Position numbers and translations under genes: made by a program. The notes beneath the pieces were generated by a model, which saw nothing but the letters and a program-made list of their open reading frames with translations, did not search any database and was not told where the DNA came from. From the NCBI GenBank assembly GCA_951812925.1, contig OX638370.1, positions 111,738,897 to 111,802,896 of the forward strand: a stretch of 64,000 nucleotides of DNA, written 5' to 3'. The stretch is from Calliopum simillimum (taxonomy: Eukaryota; Arthropoda; Insecta; Diptera; Lauxaniidae). The stretch's first letter is position 1, and each line of letters opens with the position of its first letter. Below, in pieces: positions 1-12,030 of this stretch.

Positions 1-84
1 GCAGAACTATCCATATACCTGCAGGATTTTAGAACATCCTTGCTTGAAGTTGAAGAAAACGCTGTTTTCAGTCTTACAACGTAG
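1..84 (+). other. open reading-frame tail at the window edge
   Basis: Frame 1 is open from the first base to a TAG at 82-84 (27 codons), and an AATAAA follows at 89-94. This could be the C-terminal end of a protein, perhaps from a transposon, whose body lies outside the window. It is too short to identify and could be chance. Confidence 0.2.
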
Positions 85-94
85 CTACAATAAA

Positions 95-3000
95 AGGTGA
101 AATTCTTTTTTATTAATGGCATCGAATAGCCACACTCTTTCTTATCAAAATATCCTTGCGAATTTTTCCAATAGGACTCTTACTTTCCATGTTATGATCC
201 TTTGACGATAAGATATTTCAGCCTCCATACAAAAAAGACGAAATATTTTGTGTGCGTGGCATATCCCATTTATTTATTTTAGGGCGTTCGATTCCACCAA
301 ATAAAATTTTGAGTTTTTGATATTTTTCTATTGTTTGCAATACCATTCGATACTTTCCGTGTTTTTTCTTATTTTTGTTCTCATCGGTAAGTTTATCATT
401 TTGAAAGCATGAAAATTGGAGGCGAAAAGATATGATTTTCATCACAAAAATTAGCTATGAATAAAAATATCGACTAAAATAATAAGATCAGATTGTTGAC
501 CGAGCAAGGATCGCTCTCCAGGTACTATTTTATTAAGTTAGGCAAAGGCACTTTCGCTCTGTCGATTATCTCAACAAGAGTGCCGATTAAGCACCATATA
601 ATACCAATGTAAATCTTTGGTTTGGTGAATTTAATCGTCTCCGCAATTTGCTAACGAACTTATTTCAAGAAAGTCGTCCAAAATTGGTGTTTGTAATACA
701 ACCGTATGTAAAAGTGTATCGACCATCTTTTATCTATGGCTCATGAGACACGACGAATAGGGAACCCATGTGGGTAACTGTTTACACTGTAAAGAAATGC
801 ATTTTAAAAATAAGGGAACATAAAAATGTTTTATTGAAGAAGTTTGTTATGCATGATCCAATCTTCACATTTTTGATGTCAAAATTAAGATTTGATCATT
901 ATCCATGAAAAAAAATTAAGAGTCTTTTCTATATTTTGTTCTTAGCGAGGATCACGTAGAGGCGGATTAACGTTTTTCAGTAAATTTTTTCAATAAAACT
1001 GGTTTTTAAAAAAAAATCTGCCAAAGCCGATGTGAAAAACTCCTTTAAATTTAAAATACTTAAGCGTTATTTTACGCATTATTTGACATATTTTTTTTTT
1101 TTTAAATTATGACGATTATAATTTTAAATATACAGTTTCGCGCGGATGTGAATTGTAATTCTGGATTTTTCTGTTTATCAGAGAATTGAGATGTGATGGA
1201 AAAATTTCAGTGCATTGCAAGGAATAATGTTTACATACTTCGACCGCAGTTTGCTAAGACTTGCTTAGTTAAGCACATTTGTGTTGCTTTCCATACTTTT
1301 AGAGTATGACAAAGTGACCAATAAAATATAGTGTGGCTACTATTGGAAATATGATCAATAAGCGTTAATATTAAACAGGGAATTATTATAAACTCAAAAT
1401 GTTAAGATTTAGTTTAAGTAAGCGATAGTAAAAATGGCCCTCACAAGATCTTGGCTCCGAGCACCGCAAATGCTTCAGACGACACTGATTACGTAGAGTT
1501 TTTCGAAAAACTATAACCAAATTTCAATAGTAAAATTTTGCTTATGTTTGCTTGTATACGGACAAACAAAGGTAACAACATTGTTGAATAAATGTTCCCA
1601 AACATTTTTGTTTCTGTTATCTCTTTCTTTCTATCTTAAAACTAATTCATGAGCAAAAAAAAATTACTCATTTTGTAGCTTCCCGTGGACTCCTATTTTA
1701 GATATCATGGGTCTTTAATTTTTTGCTGTATACCTACTGAAAAACCAGAATGTGACTTTGAAAAAAAAAAAAACGTTTAAAAAAACACCCTAATGTATAT
1801 AATAAACTATATTATAGTAATAATTTTCATTTACTGTTGGGTGCATTCCAATTGCATATTAGTTTTAATACAAACCGCTCCAAATTAGGTAGTAATTTTT
1901 AAGGCATTTTCAGTTGTTTAATATATTTAAACAATACATAATTTGAAAAAATCTTACAACTAATTAAAGAAAAACTATTAATTCAATATTACAAAATCAA
2001 TGTTATTAAAGTTTAATTTTATAAACAATGTAAAATAAACAAAATAATAAAATAACTAAATAAAAATTAAATAAAATTAATAAGATATACTTTCAAAATA
2101 AATTTAAAAACAATAATTAATCGATGAGTTTTGAAAAAAGCATTTTTTCGTAACACAAATAATGTGAAATATTTTAACTATGTTACAGCAGAATTAACAA
2201 AACAAACAATATGTAAAGGCACTATGTATAAGAGGAGAAGATCCCTAGAAGGATATTTATAGTGTACAACAAACAACAAATGCAAAATAAATTTTAAGTT
2301 TAAATCAAGTTATGGTAGCAAAATAATTTCAAAAAAACAACTATACAAAAATTACTGGCGGCAAAAATACACACACACACTTACACGCATGAGTATAGGG
2401 ATGGTTTTTAATATATGTTTTTTTCTTTTTTTTTTGGGAGAATTTCAAAATTCAAAAAAAAAAAAAAAAATAAATTATAATAAATTGTTTTTTGCAAAAG
2501 ATTAAAATGAAATATTTATAGTATATTTTGCATGATTTAAAAACTAATTGGTTTTCTAATCTGAAAAATAAATCTGCTTAAATAAATCGTGATGATTTAA
2601 CCAAAAACCAAAAAAAAACAATGTCAAAAGTATATTTGAATGTGTTTTTTTTTTCTCTTTTTGTGGTATATATTTTGTGGTATATATTGTGTAATTCGAT
2701 TTGAAAATTATTATTGAAATTCATATAAAATAATTGATTTTTTATAAAACTTTCCAAACACTAACTCGATCGATGATCAATATTAAACAGAAACACAAAA
2801 CAAAATGAGTCAAAATCGGCTTTTCAAAACATTAAATTTAAAAATTTTAAATATCTACTATATCGGATTTTACGGATAAACGTTATTTTTTCTAGTTATA
2901 TAGCTTAAAAAATAGCAAAAACGCTCTTTGATTTTTTAGGTTAGGATATCTCAAAAACTATAGATAGAGCAATTTTGAAGCCGGATTCAAATTCAGCAAC

Positions 3001-3239
3001 GCGAAACACATCGAAAATGACTATTTTTATTTTTGTTTATTGTGTTTTTTTTCAGTTTTTTTTTCATGTATAGTATAATATATTCTCGCGATATTTAGCG
3101 AAGACGATCAGCTACAATTTCGGTGTTTGATTTTTTTGAACTTAAAACGAGTACAAATGAAAAAGGCTAAAAGAAGTACCCGATAGAACTTTAACGAACC
3201 ACTACGGTCTACGCTTACGACATCTGCCAATAACGTCCA
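95..3239. other. AT-rich region without a supported gene
   Basis: No frame here has recognisable coding character. The stretch holds long A and T runs, for example near 2455-2471. The segment at about 1136-1245 resembles the right arm of the foldback inside the hAT element near 33740-33860 (both contain a CGCGCGGATGT core followed by a similar 100 bp), so it is a fragment of that repeat. The text at about 2936-3005 (TTAGGATATCTCAAAAAC and following) is a module that recurs in several foldbacks of the window. Confidence 0.5.
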
Positions 3240-3567
3240 AACACTCAGATATGCGAGCAAGATTGAAGACCTTGTCTAGGAATCGAAAAAGGCGGCCTAA
3301 AAATGAATGCATCCAAGACTTAAAGCATGAAGCAGAACTCAATCAGAAATTACATCAAAGCAAAGTCTGCCGCCAGGTCCTTGAGTGGAATCCAGAAGAC
3401 AGTAGAGAACGTGGTAGACCAAAAACCAACTCGAAGAGGTCGTTGGAGAAGGAAATCCAAGAATCGAGAAAGTCGTGGCAAGAGATAAAAGTCATCGCAA
3501 AGAATCGCAAATCGTGCTCCTTTAAGGGTTTAAGGGATTTTATATTTCAGATAAAATACAATATTTA
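3240..3567 (+). pseudogene. fragment of non-LTR retrotransposon ORF2 (C-terminal end)
   Basis: A 105-codon open frame (3251-3568) ends with a basic segment containing GRPKTNSKRS, LEKEIQESRKSWQEIK and a KNRKS-type motif. This matches the order of motifs seen after the reverse transcriptase domain of RTE/Jockey-like LINEs: a WNP..R.RGRPKT block, then an EKE...SW...... .A.DR..W block. No reverse transcriptase catalytic motif is present upstream, so this is a 5'-truncated dead copy. The family call rests on motif memory, not on a search. Confidence 0.55.
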
Positions 3568-3647
3568 AAAATTTTACAATGGTGATGTACCTATTCTACT
3601 TTTTGTCGTTTGAAGATTAACAAAACTCGAAATTTGAAATTCCTGTA

Positions 3648-5019
3648 TAGTACAGTCATTTGGTAGTTTTACCTGGAAAGTTTAGCGGGATTTTTGCATA
3701 TGAGTTACTTTATAGATTTCGATGTGCTCTTTCAGAATTTCAACTTTGCTACCTCGAGTCGTGTTCGCTCGCGCCGCCATCTTGGAAAAATGGCGTCCAA
3801 AATCAGTTTTTTACAAATATCTCTTTAACGGTTACATTTAGAGAAAAATATTGTGGCGCAATATTGGAACTTATACAATTTTCTATAAAAATGACATATT
3901 AATTGTTTCCGTATGAGTAGTTATAACTCAGGAGATATCCTAATTCAAAATTTGAAAAAAATTAGTCAATTGTGCATGCCGCTTATGAGTAGGCACAGTG
4001 ATGTGTTCAGTTTAAAATTACGATAACTCATGAACGGTGAGTCACACGTTCAAAGTAGAAACACTTATTTAAAGGGAATTACTTCCACTATAAGCTTCAT
4101 TTTATTTTTTTTCACATGACCTATAGTTTACGAGATATTTTATCAACAAACCTAAAATTTAGAAAAAAACCGTTTTTTCAAAATAGCTCCAAAACGGTTC
4201 GTTCTAGAAAAAAATTTGTTCATGCATTTTGTAGAACGTTCAATTCCCTTTAAAGGTCTCTCCGAACTGTTTTTTATTCCGACTTACCGTTCATGAGATA
4301 TCGCGTCTTGAAAATTATTCAAAATTAAACATTGTACTATGCTCCATACTATGTTCAATTTTGAATGATTTTTAACTCGCGATATCTCATGAAGGGTAAG
4401 TCTGACGAAAAAACAGTTCGAAAAAACTCTTATAGGGAATTGAGCGTTCTACAAAATGCATGAATAAATTTTTTTCTACGACGAATCGTTTTGGAGCTAT
4501 TTTGAAAAACGGTTTTTTTCTAAATTTTAGGTTTGTTGAAAAAATATCTCGTAAACTATAGGTCATGTGAAAAAAAAATAAAATGTAGCTTATAGTGGAA
4601 GTAATTCCCTATAAATATGTGTTTTCGCTTTGAACGTGTTATCGTAATTTTAATCTCAACACATCATTGTGCCTACTCATAAGCGGCATGCACAATTTAC
4701 TAATTTTTTTCAAATTTTGAATTAGGATATCTCCTGAGTTATAAGTCGGACGAAAACAGAGGCCATTTTTATAGAAAATTTTATAGGCTACAATATTGCG
4801 CCACAATATTTTTCTCTAAATGTAACCGTTAAAGAGATATTTGTAAAAAACTGATTTTGGGCGCCATTTTTCCAATATGGCGGCGCGAGCGAACACGACT
4901 CGAGGTAGCAAAGTTGAAATTCTGAAAGAGCACATCGAAATCTATAAAATAACTCATTTGCAAAAATCCCGCAAAACTTTCCAGGTAACATCATTTTGTT
5001 CTCCCAAATGATTGCACTA
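3648..5019. repeat. foldback element FB-1 (1.37-kb palindrome)
   Basis: The two halves are inverted copies meeting near 4335. The left end reads TAGTACAGTCATTTGG at 3648 and the right end is its imperfect complement ending at 5019. The arms are highly similar throughout, including the CTACCTCGAGTCGTG stretch at 3751 and its mirror near 4894. Open frames of 70-80 codons in each arm are mirror images of each other and of those in the element at 15490, so they reflect the repeat rather than genes. No transposase is present; it is non-autonomous. Target duplication is not clear. Confidence 0.85.
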
Positions 5020-5116
5020 ATATTAATACAAAATATTTGAAAAAGTAGCTAGGAATTGATAGACATTTGAAAACATTGAAATTGAGTTTGTTTGAAAACT
5101 AGAAAAATTGCTTGGG

Positions 5117-5640
5117 ATTATTAGCTACCAAACAAGAATGAATCTGATGGATTGAGCTTACTTTTCAATTTGTTTGGAAAAAAAAAACACCAACATAATT
5201 ACAAACACAAGGCAAAATATGTCATAGAAAAACATAAAAATATTTATTGGAAGGTTGGTTTTCGTTACGTTTCATTAAACACCACAATCAAATCATCAGA
5301 CGAATCTGCCGACAGCCAAAAGAACTTGGCAAGCAAACTATATTTAGACCATTGCATAGATTTGTTTGAGAATCGCAGCAAAAAAGTAAATACAGCATAT
5401 GCAAAAGTTCTAATTGTATTGTTTTTCCTTTCTTGTGCATCGCCATGCTGTTGTAACTCGTTGATATTATACTTTTGAAGCTTATTTGGCGAGACGAAAC
5501 GAAGTAGCAAGCGCGATTCGTACATTTATCACCATGCTTTGTGAGATTTTGTAATTTTAAGTTGTTTTTTTTTTTGAGCTTATTGTTCAATGTGTTTCAA
5601 TAAAAAACACCGACATAATTACAAAAACAAGGTTTAATTT
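5117..5640. repeat. rearranged MITE of the GCTACCAAAC family
   Basis: It begins ATTATTAGCTACCAAAC at 5117, like the intact copy at 7473. The block at about 5235-5330 (GGTTGGTTTTCGTTACGTTTC and after) is also shared with that copy. A second copy of the GAGCTTA...ACACCRACATAATTACAAA segment lies at about 5577-5632, so the element is partly duplicated in direct orientation. The 108-codon open frame at 5152 falls wholly inside it and is not conserved as protein. Confidence 0.6.
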
Positions 5641-6997
5641 CATTGAGAAATGCAGTGTTTCAAAATTCAGGCACACCATACACGATTGTACTAGGAAGAT
5701 CCTTTTAGAATTAAATCATTTGTCAGTAATGAGAATTTTTAAACATTAAACCTGTTACGATTAATATCGATTTGTATTGGGATTATAAAAAATTTAAGCA
5801 AATAAAATATGTACAGTTTTTTAAAGAATCATTGTCTTTTTTTTATATACAGTTGACTGATTTCTACTTAGAGCTTCTTTTATAAATTTATTTTTAAGTA
5901 ACAAGATACCACAAACTCAAATGATTTTGTACCAGAAACAAGAACTATTTTCATAATTTATAGCTAAAAGAATTTAATTTAAATTTAAAGAAATAAGCCT
6001 GTTTGTATACTGTTGGAAAGGGGAAGAGAACAATTTTCTTTTGCGAAATTTAACTTTTAGGACATTATTTTTTTCTTTTTTAACAGTTTACAATTAAATC
6101 GACTATAATAACAAACAAAAAAAATAAAATTTAAATGAAAAACGTTCATGTTTCTATGTATCATTGTGTGTGCATTGTTGTGTCTAGTATCTATTTGTAT
6201 GATTATTTGCATTGTTAAATTTACAATAAAAATCAAATAAAGAAATAAAAATTTACACAACATAGAACCAAAAAGTAAAATAAAAATAACAACATCACAT
6301 TGGTTTGTTGATATGTGTTTGAAAAAGAAGCTATCTTTCACTAACTGGTGACACCAGCCGTTTGAGATTTTGAATGAATTGTGCTTTATTTATGAGATAA
6401 TAAAAAATTAAAATGTTAATCAAATAAGGTTGTACTAAATTAATTTAAACAAAAAATAAAAATTAGATCAAATAAAAAAATAAAAATTGAAATTTTTAAA
6501 TTCAAACTAAACTGAGAAATAAACAAACAAAACAAAAAAAAAAAACTTCAGCTGAAAATCGATTAGTTTTTAAATCTTTTGATATATTTTTTAAATATTT
6601 CTACTGATATCACTAGAAGAAAATAATTAATTTTTAAATTTTTATTAATTATTGTTTAGATGCAAACATTCCAAATTTCTGTTCTTAGTTTTTCTTTAAG
6701 AAAAATTAACTACATAATGTTTTAATTCAAATATTTCGAATTTTAACACATTTAAAAAATATTCACTAATTTCAAATGTTTGATGTTTTGACGCAGTAAA
6801 TATTAATGCAAGTATTATTGTATATATTGTGTTTTTTGTTTAGTTTTGTTTTTAACGCTTTTGATTGCAATATTTAAATATTAAAAGTCTACTTGTTAAA
6901 GTTAGTTTAAGAAAAGAAAATATGCTGTTAATTAGTGACTATTTTTTCTTTTTGTGAAAATTTTAAATAAATCGTCATAGACTTTAAAAATTTATTA
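5641..6997. other. AT-rich intron or spacer of Vha44
   Basis: On the minus strand this DNA follows the donor site at 6998-7003 and so lies within the next intron of Vha44. I found no further subunit C exon here or in 1-5600. It contains long A/T runs and no recognisable element. Confidence 0.45.
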
Positions 6998-7003
6998 ACT
7001 TAC

Positions 7004-7359
7004 TGTTATTGGCGAGCAAATTTTCATGTAATTTATCTCTCTGGTCCTCGAGCACTTCACCCAGGTAAGCAGCAACTTTACGTGTTATTTGTTCAACATA
7101 ACCGTCCAATTTGCCCAAATCATCGGATAGGCCAACAAGTTGATCCAAAGTTCCAACCTAAATTAAATAATAATTCTGTTTATTACAATACCTTATATTT
7201 TGATCAAATACAAAAGGAAGCACTTACCTTCAGATCTGGTATATGAAACTTGTAGTTGTTGCAAAGGTTATTTTGTACCTTAGTGAGATTGTTCATAGTA
7301 TCAAAAGTTTGCTGGCAGGTTTTATCGCCAGGGGCTGAAATAAGCCAATATTCGGACAT
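7004..7359 (-). CDS. Vha44: V-type proton ATPase subunit C, first two coding exons (partial)
   Basis: Subunit C is the stalk protein of the V1 sector that controls reversible assembly of the proton pump on endomembranes and apical plasma membranes. Coding exon 1 is 7359 down to 7228 (44 codons, beginning MSEYWLISAPGDKT), then a 70-bp GT-AG intron (7227-7158), then coding exon 2, 7157 down to 7004, whose product includes VGTLDQLVGLSDDLGKLDGY and AAYLGEVLEDQRDKL and which ends in phase 1 at a GTAAGT donor. The MSEYWLISAPG start and this block are the well-conserved N-terminal head of animal subunit C. The start is fixed by homology and by an acceptor 11 bp upstream (TTTATTCTAG ending at 7371), so the start codon lies just after a leader intron. 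About 95 of an expected 380 or more residues are in the window; the rest must lie left of it. No defect is visible. Confidence 0.93.
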
Positions 7360-7472
7360 TTTGTTGATATCTAGAATAAATAAAGATATATCTTAGATTA
7401 GTTTTCTTAAATTATTGCAGGAAATTTGTTTAAAATAGAAAATATTTTATAATTTTAATTGCTTTTTGGAAC

Positions 7473-7924
7473 ATTATTTGCTACCAAACCAGCATGGTTT
7501 GAGCTTACTGTTCAATCTGTTTTAGTAAAATACTAACCAAAGTACAAAAACAAGGCAAAACTGCATAAAGGAAAGGTTGGTTTTCGTTACGTTTCAATGA
7601 TCAACACAATTATATCATCAGACGAATTTGCCGACATCCACAAGAACTTAACAAGCATTCTATATTTATATGTATTTAATGTTTGCTATGGTTCTCAACA
7701 AATCTATGCAAAAGGTTAAATATAGTATGCTTGTCGGCAAATACGTCTGAAGATATGATTGTGGGGATCATTGAAACGTAACGAAATAAATTTGTATAAA
7801 CGAGGCAAATGCATAAGGAAATAATAATTTTGGTGGTGCTTTACGTAAACACATTGAACTGTAAGCTCATAACAACAATGTCATCTGATCCATGCTTGTT
7901 TGGTAGCAAATAATAGAAAATATT
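7473..7924. repeat. MITE of the GCTACCAAAC family, intact
   Basis: Inverted ends ATTATTTGCTACCAAAC and GTTTGGTAGCAAATAAT bound a 452-bp element in the Vha44 leader intron. Inner sequence is also inverted-repetitive: the GTTTCAATGATC segment near 7595 mirrors GATCATTGAAAC near 7770. It shares its left half with the rearranged copy at 5117-5640. There is no coding capacity. Confidence 0.75.
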
Positions 7925-8699
7925 TCATTTTTAAAAGAAAGTGAGGGGAGGACAATCTAGATCTTTTATATATAAGGTCAATTTTAATGGGGCCTTCCTA
8001 CAAATGGAAAGTGGTTGTTCTTTTTACCCAACACGTTATTAAAAAATAACGTTAAATAAAAAAATTAAAATACTGAAAAGCAAAATCCCAATTTTTCGCC
8101 GTAAAAAACACATGAGTTTCATTACAAGGACTGCACATTCTACATTTTAATCAATTTTAAATAGATTCCATTATGTTTTCAACTTTGTTCTTGTAATTTA
8201 CTACAAAATAAATTTGACTTTTTTTTTGTACATCCCAAAATATGCGACTTTGCGGCGTCGTTAGATTGGTGGCGCCTTTCTTTATGATATGAAAGGACAA
8301 AATAAATCGACCATATGTACAAAGCTACCAGCGTGTGCCAAAAAAAGGACTTGTTTTTTTTTTCGTGCGCATACCACCCCATGTTTGTACATTGTGCATT
8401 ACAAATGGAGAAATTCCGTAAAAATCTTACATCTTACTATTTTTATGTAAAGCAAATTCAATTTTTTGGAGGTATTCTTGTTTTCAATGATGACCATCAT
8501 ATGCGCATACAAATGAATAGACAAAACACGACTTCTTGGCGTCATTGCCGTAACGCTAAACATTCTAATCAATAATAGCACAATGGATATAAAGTGTTAG
8601 ATTTAAATGATTTATCCAAGAATTAAAGTTGCTTGAAATAATTGGAATCGGTACTAGGAAAAGTAAAAATATAATACGTGTAGGTTAGTTCTGTAGTTG

Positions 8700-9330
8700 G
8701 AGGGAATTATTTTGTGACCGTTCAATTCATTTGTAGTATGTACCCACTAATAAACAAAATTCTGAATAAAAAGTTGGTAGACTCGGACAAAAAGAGTGTG
8801 GCGCCTCCCAAGCACAAACAACTCCCCTAAACGGAAAAAATGCTTTTCGTAAAAAAACACGCCAACATTTGCTTCTGAAATCGCAAAACTTTTCTTGGAT
8901 TTTTTTTTTGAATGGAAAGACCCAAACAGTCGATTGGTTTTTCGTTTCGGGTTCATACGCAAAAATCCAAGATTCATCACCTGTGATTTTGTAGACATTT
9001 TTCGAACATCTCCAGCGATGCGTTTATGCGTTTGACGGCAACATTCGACACCACTGTGTTTAAAAAGCATTTGATAATTTATGTGGATCACAACACTCAC
9101 ATTGCTTCCACACCACTAAATGTTCATACAAGATTGTTTGCTGGTCATACCAATGCCTAAGCATGCCTCGATTTCTCGATAAGTCACAAGATGATCTTTT
9201 TCACAGCATCGTCGTTTTCTGGTACAACAGCTTCTTTTGGACTGGTACACTCTGGTTTTGGACAGTGTTTCCTTCAAAACCCTTTTTCAGTCGATCAATA
9301 CACCCTTGTTAAGATAAACATACTCGAAAA
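8700..9330 (-). pseudogene. mariner transposase fossil
   Basis: On the complement, pieces of a mariner transposase can be read in changing frames: near 9160-9190 a VTYREIEACLGIGMTSKQ helix-turn-helix segment, and near 8920-8995 an ITGDESWIFAYEPETKNQS block that carries the first catalytic Asp (the TGDESW/DETW motif). The middle is frameshifted, and the second and third catalytic acids are absent from the remaining 200 bp. Terminal repeats are not clear. It resembles the mauritiana/cecropia side of the family more than the irritans copies at 32635 and 53396, but I cannot classify it firmly. Confidence 0.75.
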
Positions 9331-10063
9331 TCGTTAAAAATTATTACAATTTTCACTGGATGATTCCATTTTTTCAATGAATAGAACTTTCAAGCGAATA
9401 AAATCAATTAGGGTATTCCTTAAAACGTGTAAATACGTTGAAAACTGTGTAAAACTTCGTAAAACTGTCAAAATTCGTATCGATTATGACAACTATTACG
9501 AATTTACAAGGTTTTAGAGGCATTTACACCTTTTAATGAATACCCTTAATGTTAAAAAACTTACCCTAGAAAAGTAAAATTTTTCAACTGTCATAAAGAT
9601 TTGCATAGGAAAAGATAAGGGGTGCTAAATGCCCGAAACTTATAAGACAACCTACTTATAAATGCGCTCATAACATCAAAATGGAGATACATTTATTAAA
9701 TGAACTCGTACAGTGGCTCATTTTTAAATAATTTCCTCACCAAGAACATGAATTTTTCATAATTATTATAACTCTTCTTGCCTACGTTTATAGCGTGGAA
9801 GTTTCAACTTGGTATTTTAATTGATATTCTATTTTTAAATATTTTTTTTTTTTTGAAAATAGTACATTTACAAATAGTAAAAAATTTCATCGATTAAAGA
9901 CTGCTTGTAATGATGATGAAATAAAAAATTAAAAATTTAAAAGAAAATTTAGATTTCATTGTCAATGTCAATTTGAGTGGAGGGGATACTTGTACAAATT
10001 AATTTTGTTAGATGTGTGTCCTTCAAACTTTAAAATAAATTTTTCAATTTCAGGGGCACTTAC

Positions 10064-10547
10064 GAGTTCTGCTGCTAGTTTTGACATTCAAAGCACAATT
10101 TGTCGTCGTCATCCATGTCCATCACAGCGATAGAAAGTTTTAAATAATTAAATACTTCCTTTTATTTTAATACTCGTAGTAAAAGCCACATTTGTAATGT
10201 GTTTGTGTATGTGTTTTTTTTTAAATTAGCAAATTAACTTGAAACTCCTACATTTTCATTAACAACGTAATTTCCACTTCATTAATTTTAAATGCATGCA
10301 CTCGTAGGTGGTAAGAATTAAAACTTGCTTCTTTTCTAAGAAAATGTTATTTTTTCGTTTTAAATTGAATTTGATGTTTCATTTCATATATTTGGCACTA
10401 ATTTTTTTTCACAACTTTTCATGAATATCAACTAAAAATGCCACATTGGTATTGGTATTGCTTCTTTTTTTGTGAAATTAAAACACGAAAAATATTTAGC
10501 TTTAGCACCGTTTCCGTAGCATTTGCAGCCACGTCTTGATGTGAACT
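10064..10547 (-). other. Vha44: probable 5' leader exon of Vha44
   Basis: The exon ends with CAGAACTC directly before a strong GTAAGTG donor (complement of 10063-10057), and the only downstream acceptor at a protein start is the Vha44 one at 7371. The 5' boundary is uncertain: a TCAGTT initiator on the complement places a possible start at 10547, but further leader introns cannot be excluded. Several upstream ATGs occur in this leader. Confidence 0.45.
10075..10122 (-). promoter_or_regulatory. upstream open reading frame in the Vha44 leader
   Basis: A 15-codon frame MDMDDDDKLCFECQN with stop TAG lies wholly inside the leader exon, 11 bases before the donor. Upstream frames commonly lower or condition translation of the main frame in eukaryotes. 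Whether this one is translated is unknown. Confidence 0.35.
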
Positions 10548-10552
10548 GAATG
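10542..10552 (-). promoter_or_regulatory. possible initiator for Vha44
   Basis: The complement reads CATTCAGTTCA, which fits the insect initiator TCAKTY with A+1 at 10547. There is no TATA box about 30 bp upstream and no good downstream promoter element, so the support is weak. Confidence 0.25.
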
Positions 10553-10989
10553 AGTAGAAAACTATTTTTACAATATCTACATCCGACAGGATAGCGCATA
10601 CCTAACGTAAAAGGACTAAACGAAATGCTATTTGCTTGTGAAGGAAATACTCTTCATACGAATGTCTGTATATGTATACGATTGGCGCGCATACTTACTC
10701 ATACACATATGAAATATTTATAAATATTTTCCACATTTTTGTTTTCTACCACATGTCTGAATGTCAATGTAAAGTTTACATACATACAAACATAAAATAA
10801 TTATTGCATTACGGTACAATTCTCAGTGACATGTGGGTACGATAACTTTCTGTGCTGTGTATTGCATTTATTACTTGCGCTTATTTCAGCCAAAGTTTTT
10901 AATTGTTAATCACTCTTTGGTTTCCTTGCAATTTTACCATGAACATAGATACATAGGAAAAATTAATTTACTTGAATAAATAATTAAAG

Positions 10990-11352
10990 CCTTATACATA
11001 GTAAACATGACGTATGAGTAATATTTTATATACAGAAAACGTTCATTGCAAATAGGGAGAAAATTAAAAAAAAAACTACAATAATATTGTAATCAATTAA
11101 AAAAAGTATTACTTAAAAACTTTTAAATTTGATAATGGGGAAGACGTTGAGGATGAGTTACAGCTTATATGGGCGATTCCATGAAAAAATTCAAAATATT
11201 TAAAATTTTAATCACTGTCCAATGTTTTCTAAATCGTTCATAGGTTATTGTCTTTATTGAAGGAGTCCTAAAGTAGTCAAACAAAATGCCAGTACTGTTC
11301 TTAGCGACAATAATTGAATTAAGACCAATTCTAACTAACTTCAAGTTCCAAA
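10990..11352. repeat. tandem duplication, unit 1
   Basis: About 360 bp starting AGTAAACATGACGTATGAGT is repeated in direct orientation at 11407-11955. Shared landmarks are the ACTTAAAAAC block, the TATATGGGC block, GAAGGAGTCCTAA and GACCAATTC. The units differ by many substitutions and small gaps, so the duplication is not recent. No coding frame is conserved between them. Confidence 0.75.
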
Positions 11353-11406
11353 CCTACCCAGGACTCATCAATGTTAGAAGAAAAAATGTGTCCTATGTAC
11401 CTATTC

Positions 11407-11955
11407 ATGGTAAACATGACGTATGAGTAACATATTATGTACAGGAAACGTTGTGTTTTCTAAATACGGAGAAAATTTTAAAAAAGTATAAGGGGCCGTT
11501 CACATTTTACGTAACGCAATTTTTAACCCATTTTGACCCCTCCCTCCTCGGTCGTAACGCAACGTAACAAAACGTCCAACCCATGTTACACTTTGTAAGA
11601 AATCGTCCATCCCCCCTGACGCGTTACGTAATGTGAACGGTCCCTTATAATACGAGTATTGTTACAATCAAAAAAAAGTAATACTTAAAAACTATCAACT
11701 TTTGATTATGGGGAAACGTTGAAAAAGAGTTACAACATATATGGGCAATTCCACAAAAAAGTTCAAAAAATTTTAAATTTGATTTTTAAATGGTATAATT
11801 CATTAATGTCTTAGTTTTCTGAATTTTACATAGATTACTGTCGCCTTTGAAGTATTGTGCACAGATGAAGGAGTCCTAATAAAGTAGTCAAAATTCGTGT
11901 ACCGTGCCTGTCCTCAGCGACAAAAACTTAATTCAGACCAATTCAAGTTCTAAAA
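11407..11955. repeat. tandem duplication, unit 2
   Basis: This is the second unit of the direct duplication. It is about 160 bp longer than unit 1, almost all of it explained by the MITE inserted at 11489-11647. Confidence 0.75.
11489..11647. repeat. 159-bp MITE (GGGGCCGTTCACAT ends)
   Basis: The ends TAAGGGGCCGTTCACAT and ATGTGAACGGTCCCTTA are inverted and flanked by TA on both sides (11487-11488 and 11648-11649). The inner TTACGTAACGC is mirrored by GCGTTACGTAA. It is absent from the matching place in tandem unit 1 (near 11070-11085), which therefore serves as an empty site. It has no coding capacity. Confidence 0.8.
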
Positions 11956-12030
11956 TTAGAAAATTTCGTAAAGCTTTCTAAAAACATTTCTTCACCCTTG
12001 GATCATATAAATTAAAACTAAACATTTAAA

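Larger units (their letters stand above)
7371..10063 (-). other. Vha44: leader intron of Vha44
   Basis: The acceptor TTTATTCTAG (complement of 7371-7380) sits 11 bp before the start codon, and a consensus donor GTAAGTG lies on the complement of 10057-10063. The resulting 2.7-kb intron holds a complete MITE (7473-7924) and a mariner fossil (about 8700-9330). The remainder (7925-8690 and 9331-10056) shows nothing recognisable. The pairing of donor and acceptor is inferred. Confidence 0.6.

Noticed and set aside
3660..4994. Repeated 68-80 codon frames (LPGKF...ALSEFQLCYLESCS) at 3660, 4788, 15502 and 16639
   Set aside because: They lie in the mirrored arms of FB-1 and FB-3. Their similarity comes from the DNA repeat, and each is just one open frame of an arm.
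5152..5590. Overlapping frames of 86-108 codons on both strands
   Set aside because: They fall within a rearranged MITE, and the related copy at 7473 does not keep the frames.
1..6997. Remaining exons of Vha44
   Set aside because: No further subunit C segment could be read on the minus strand; they are presumably outside the window.
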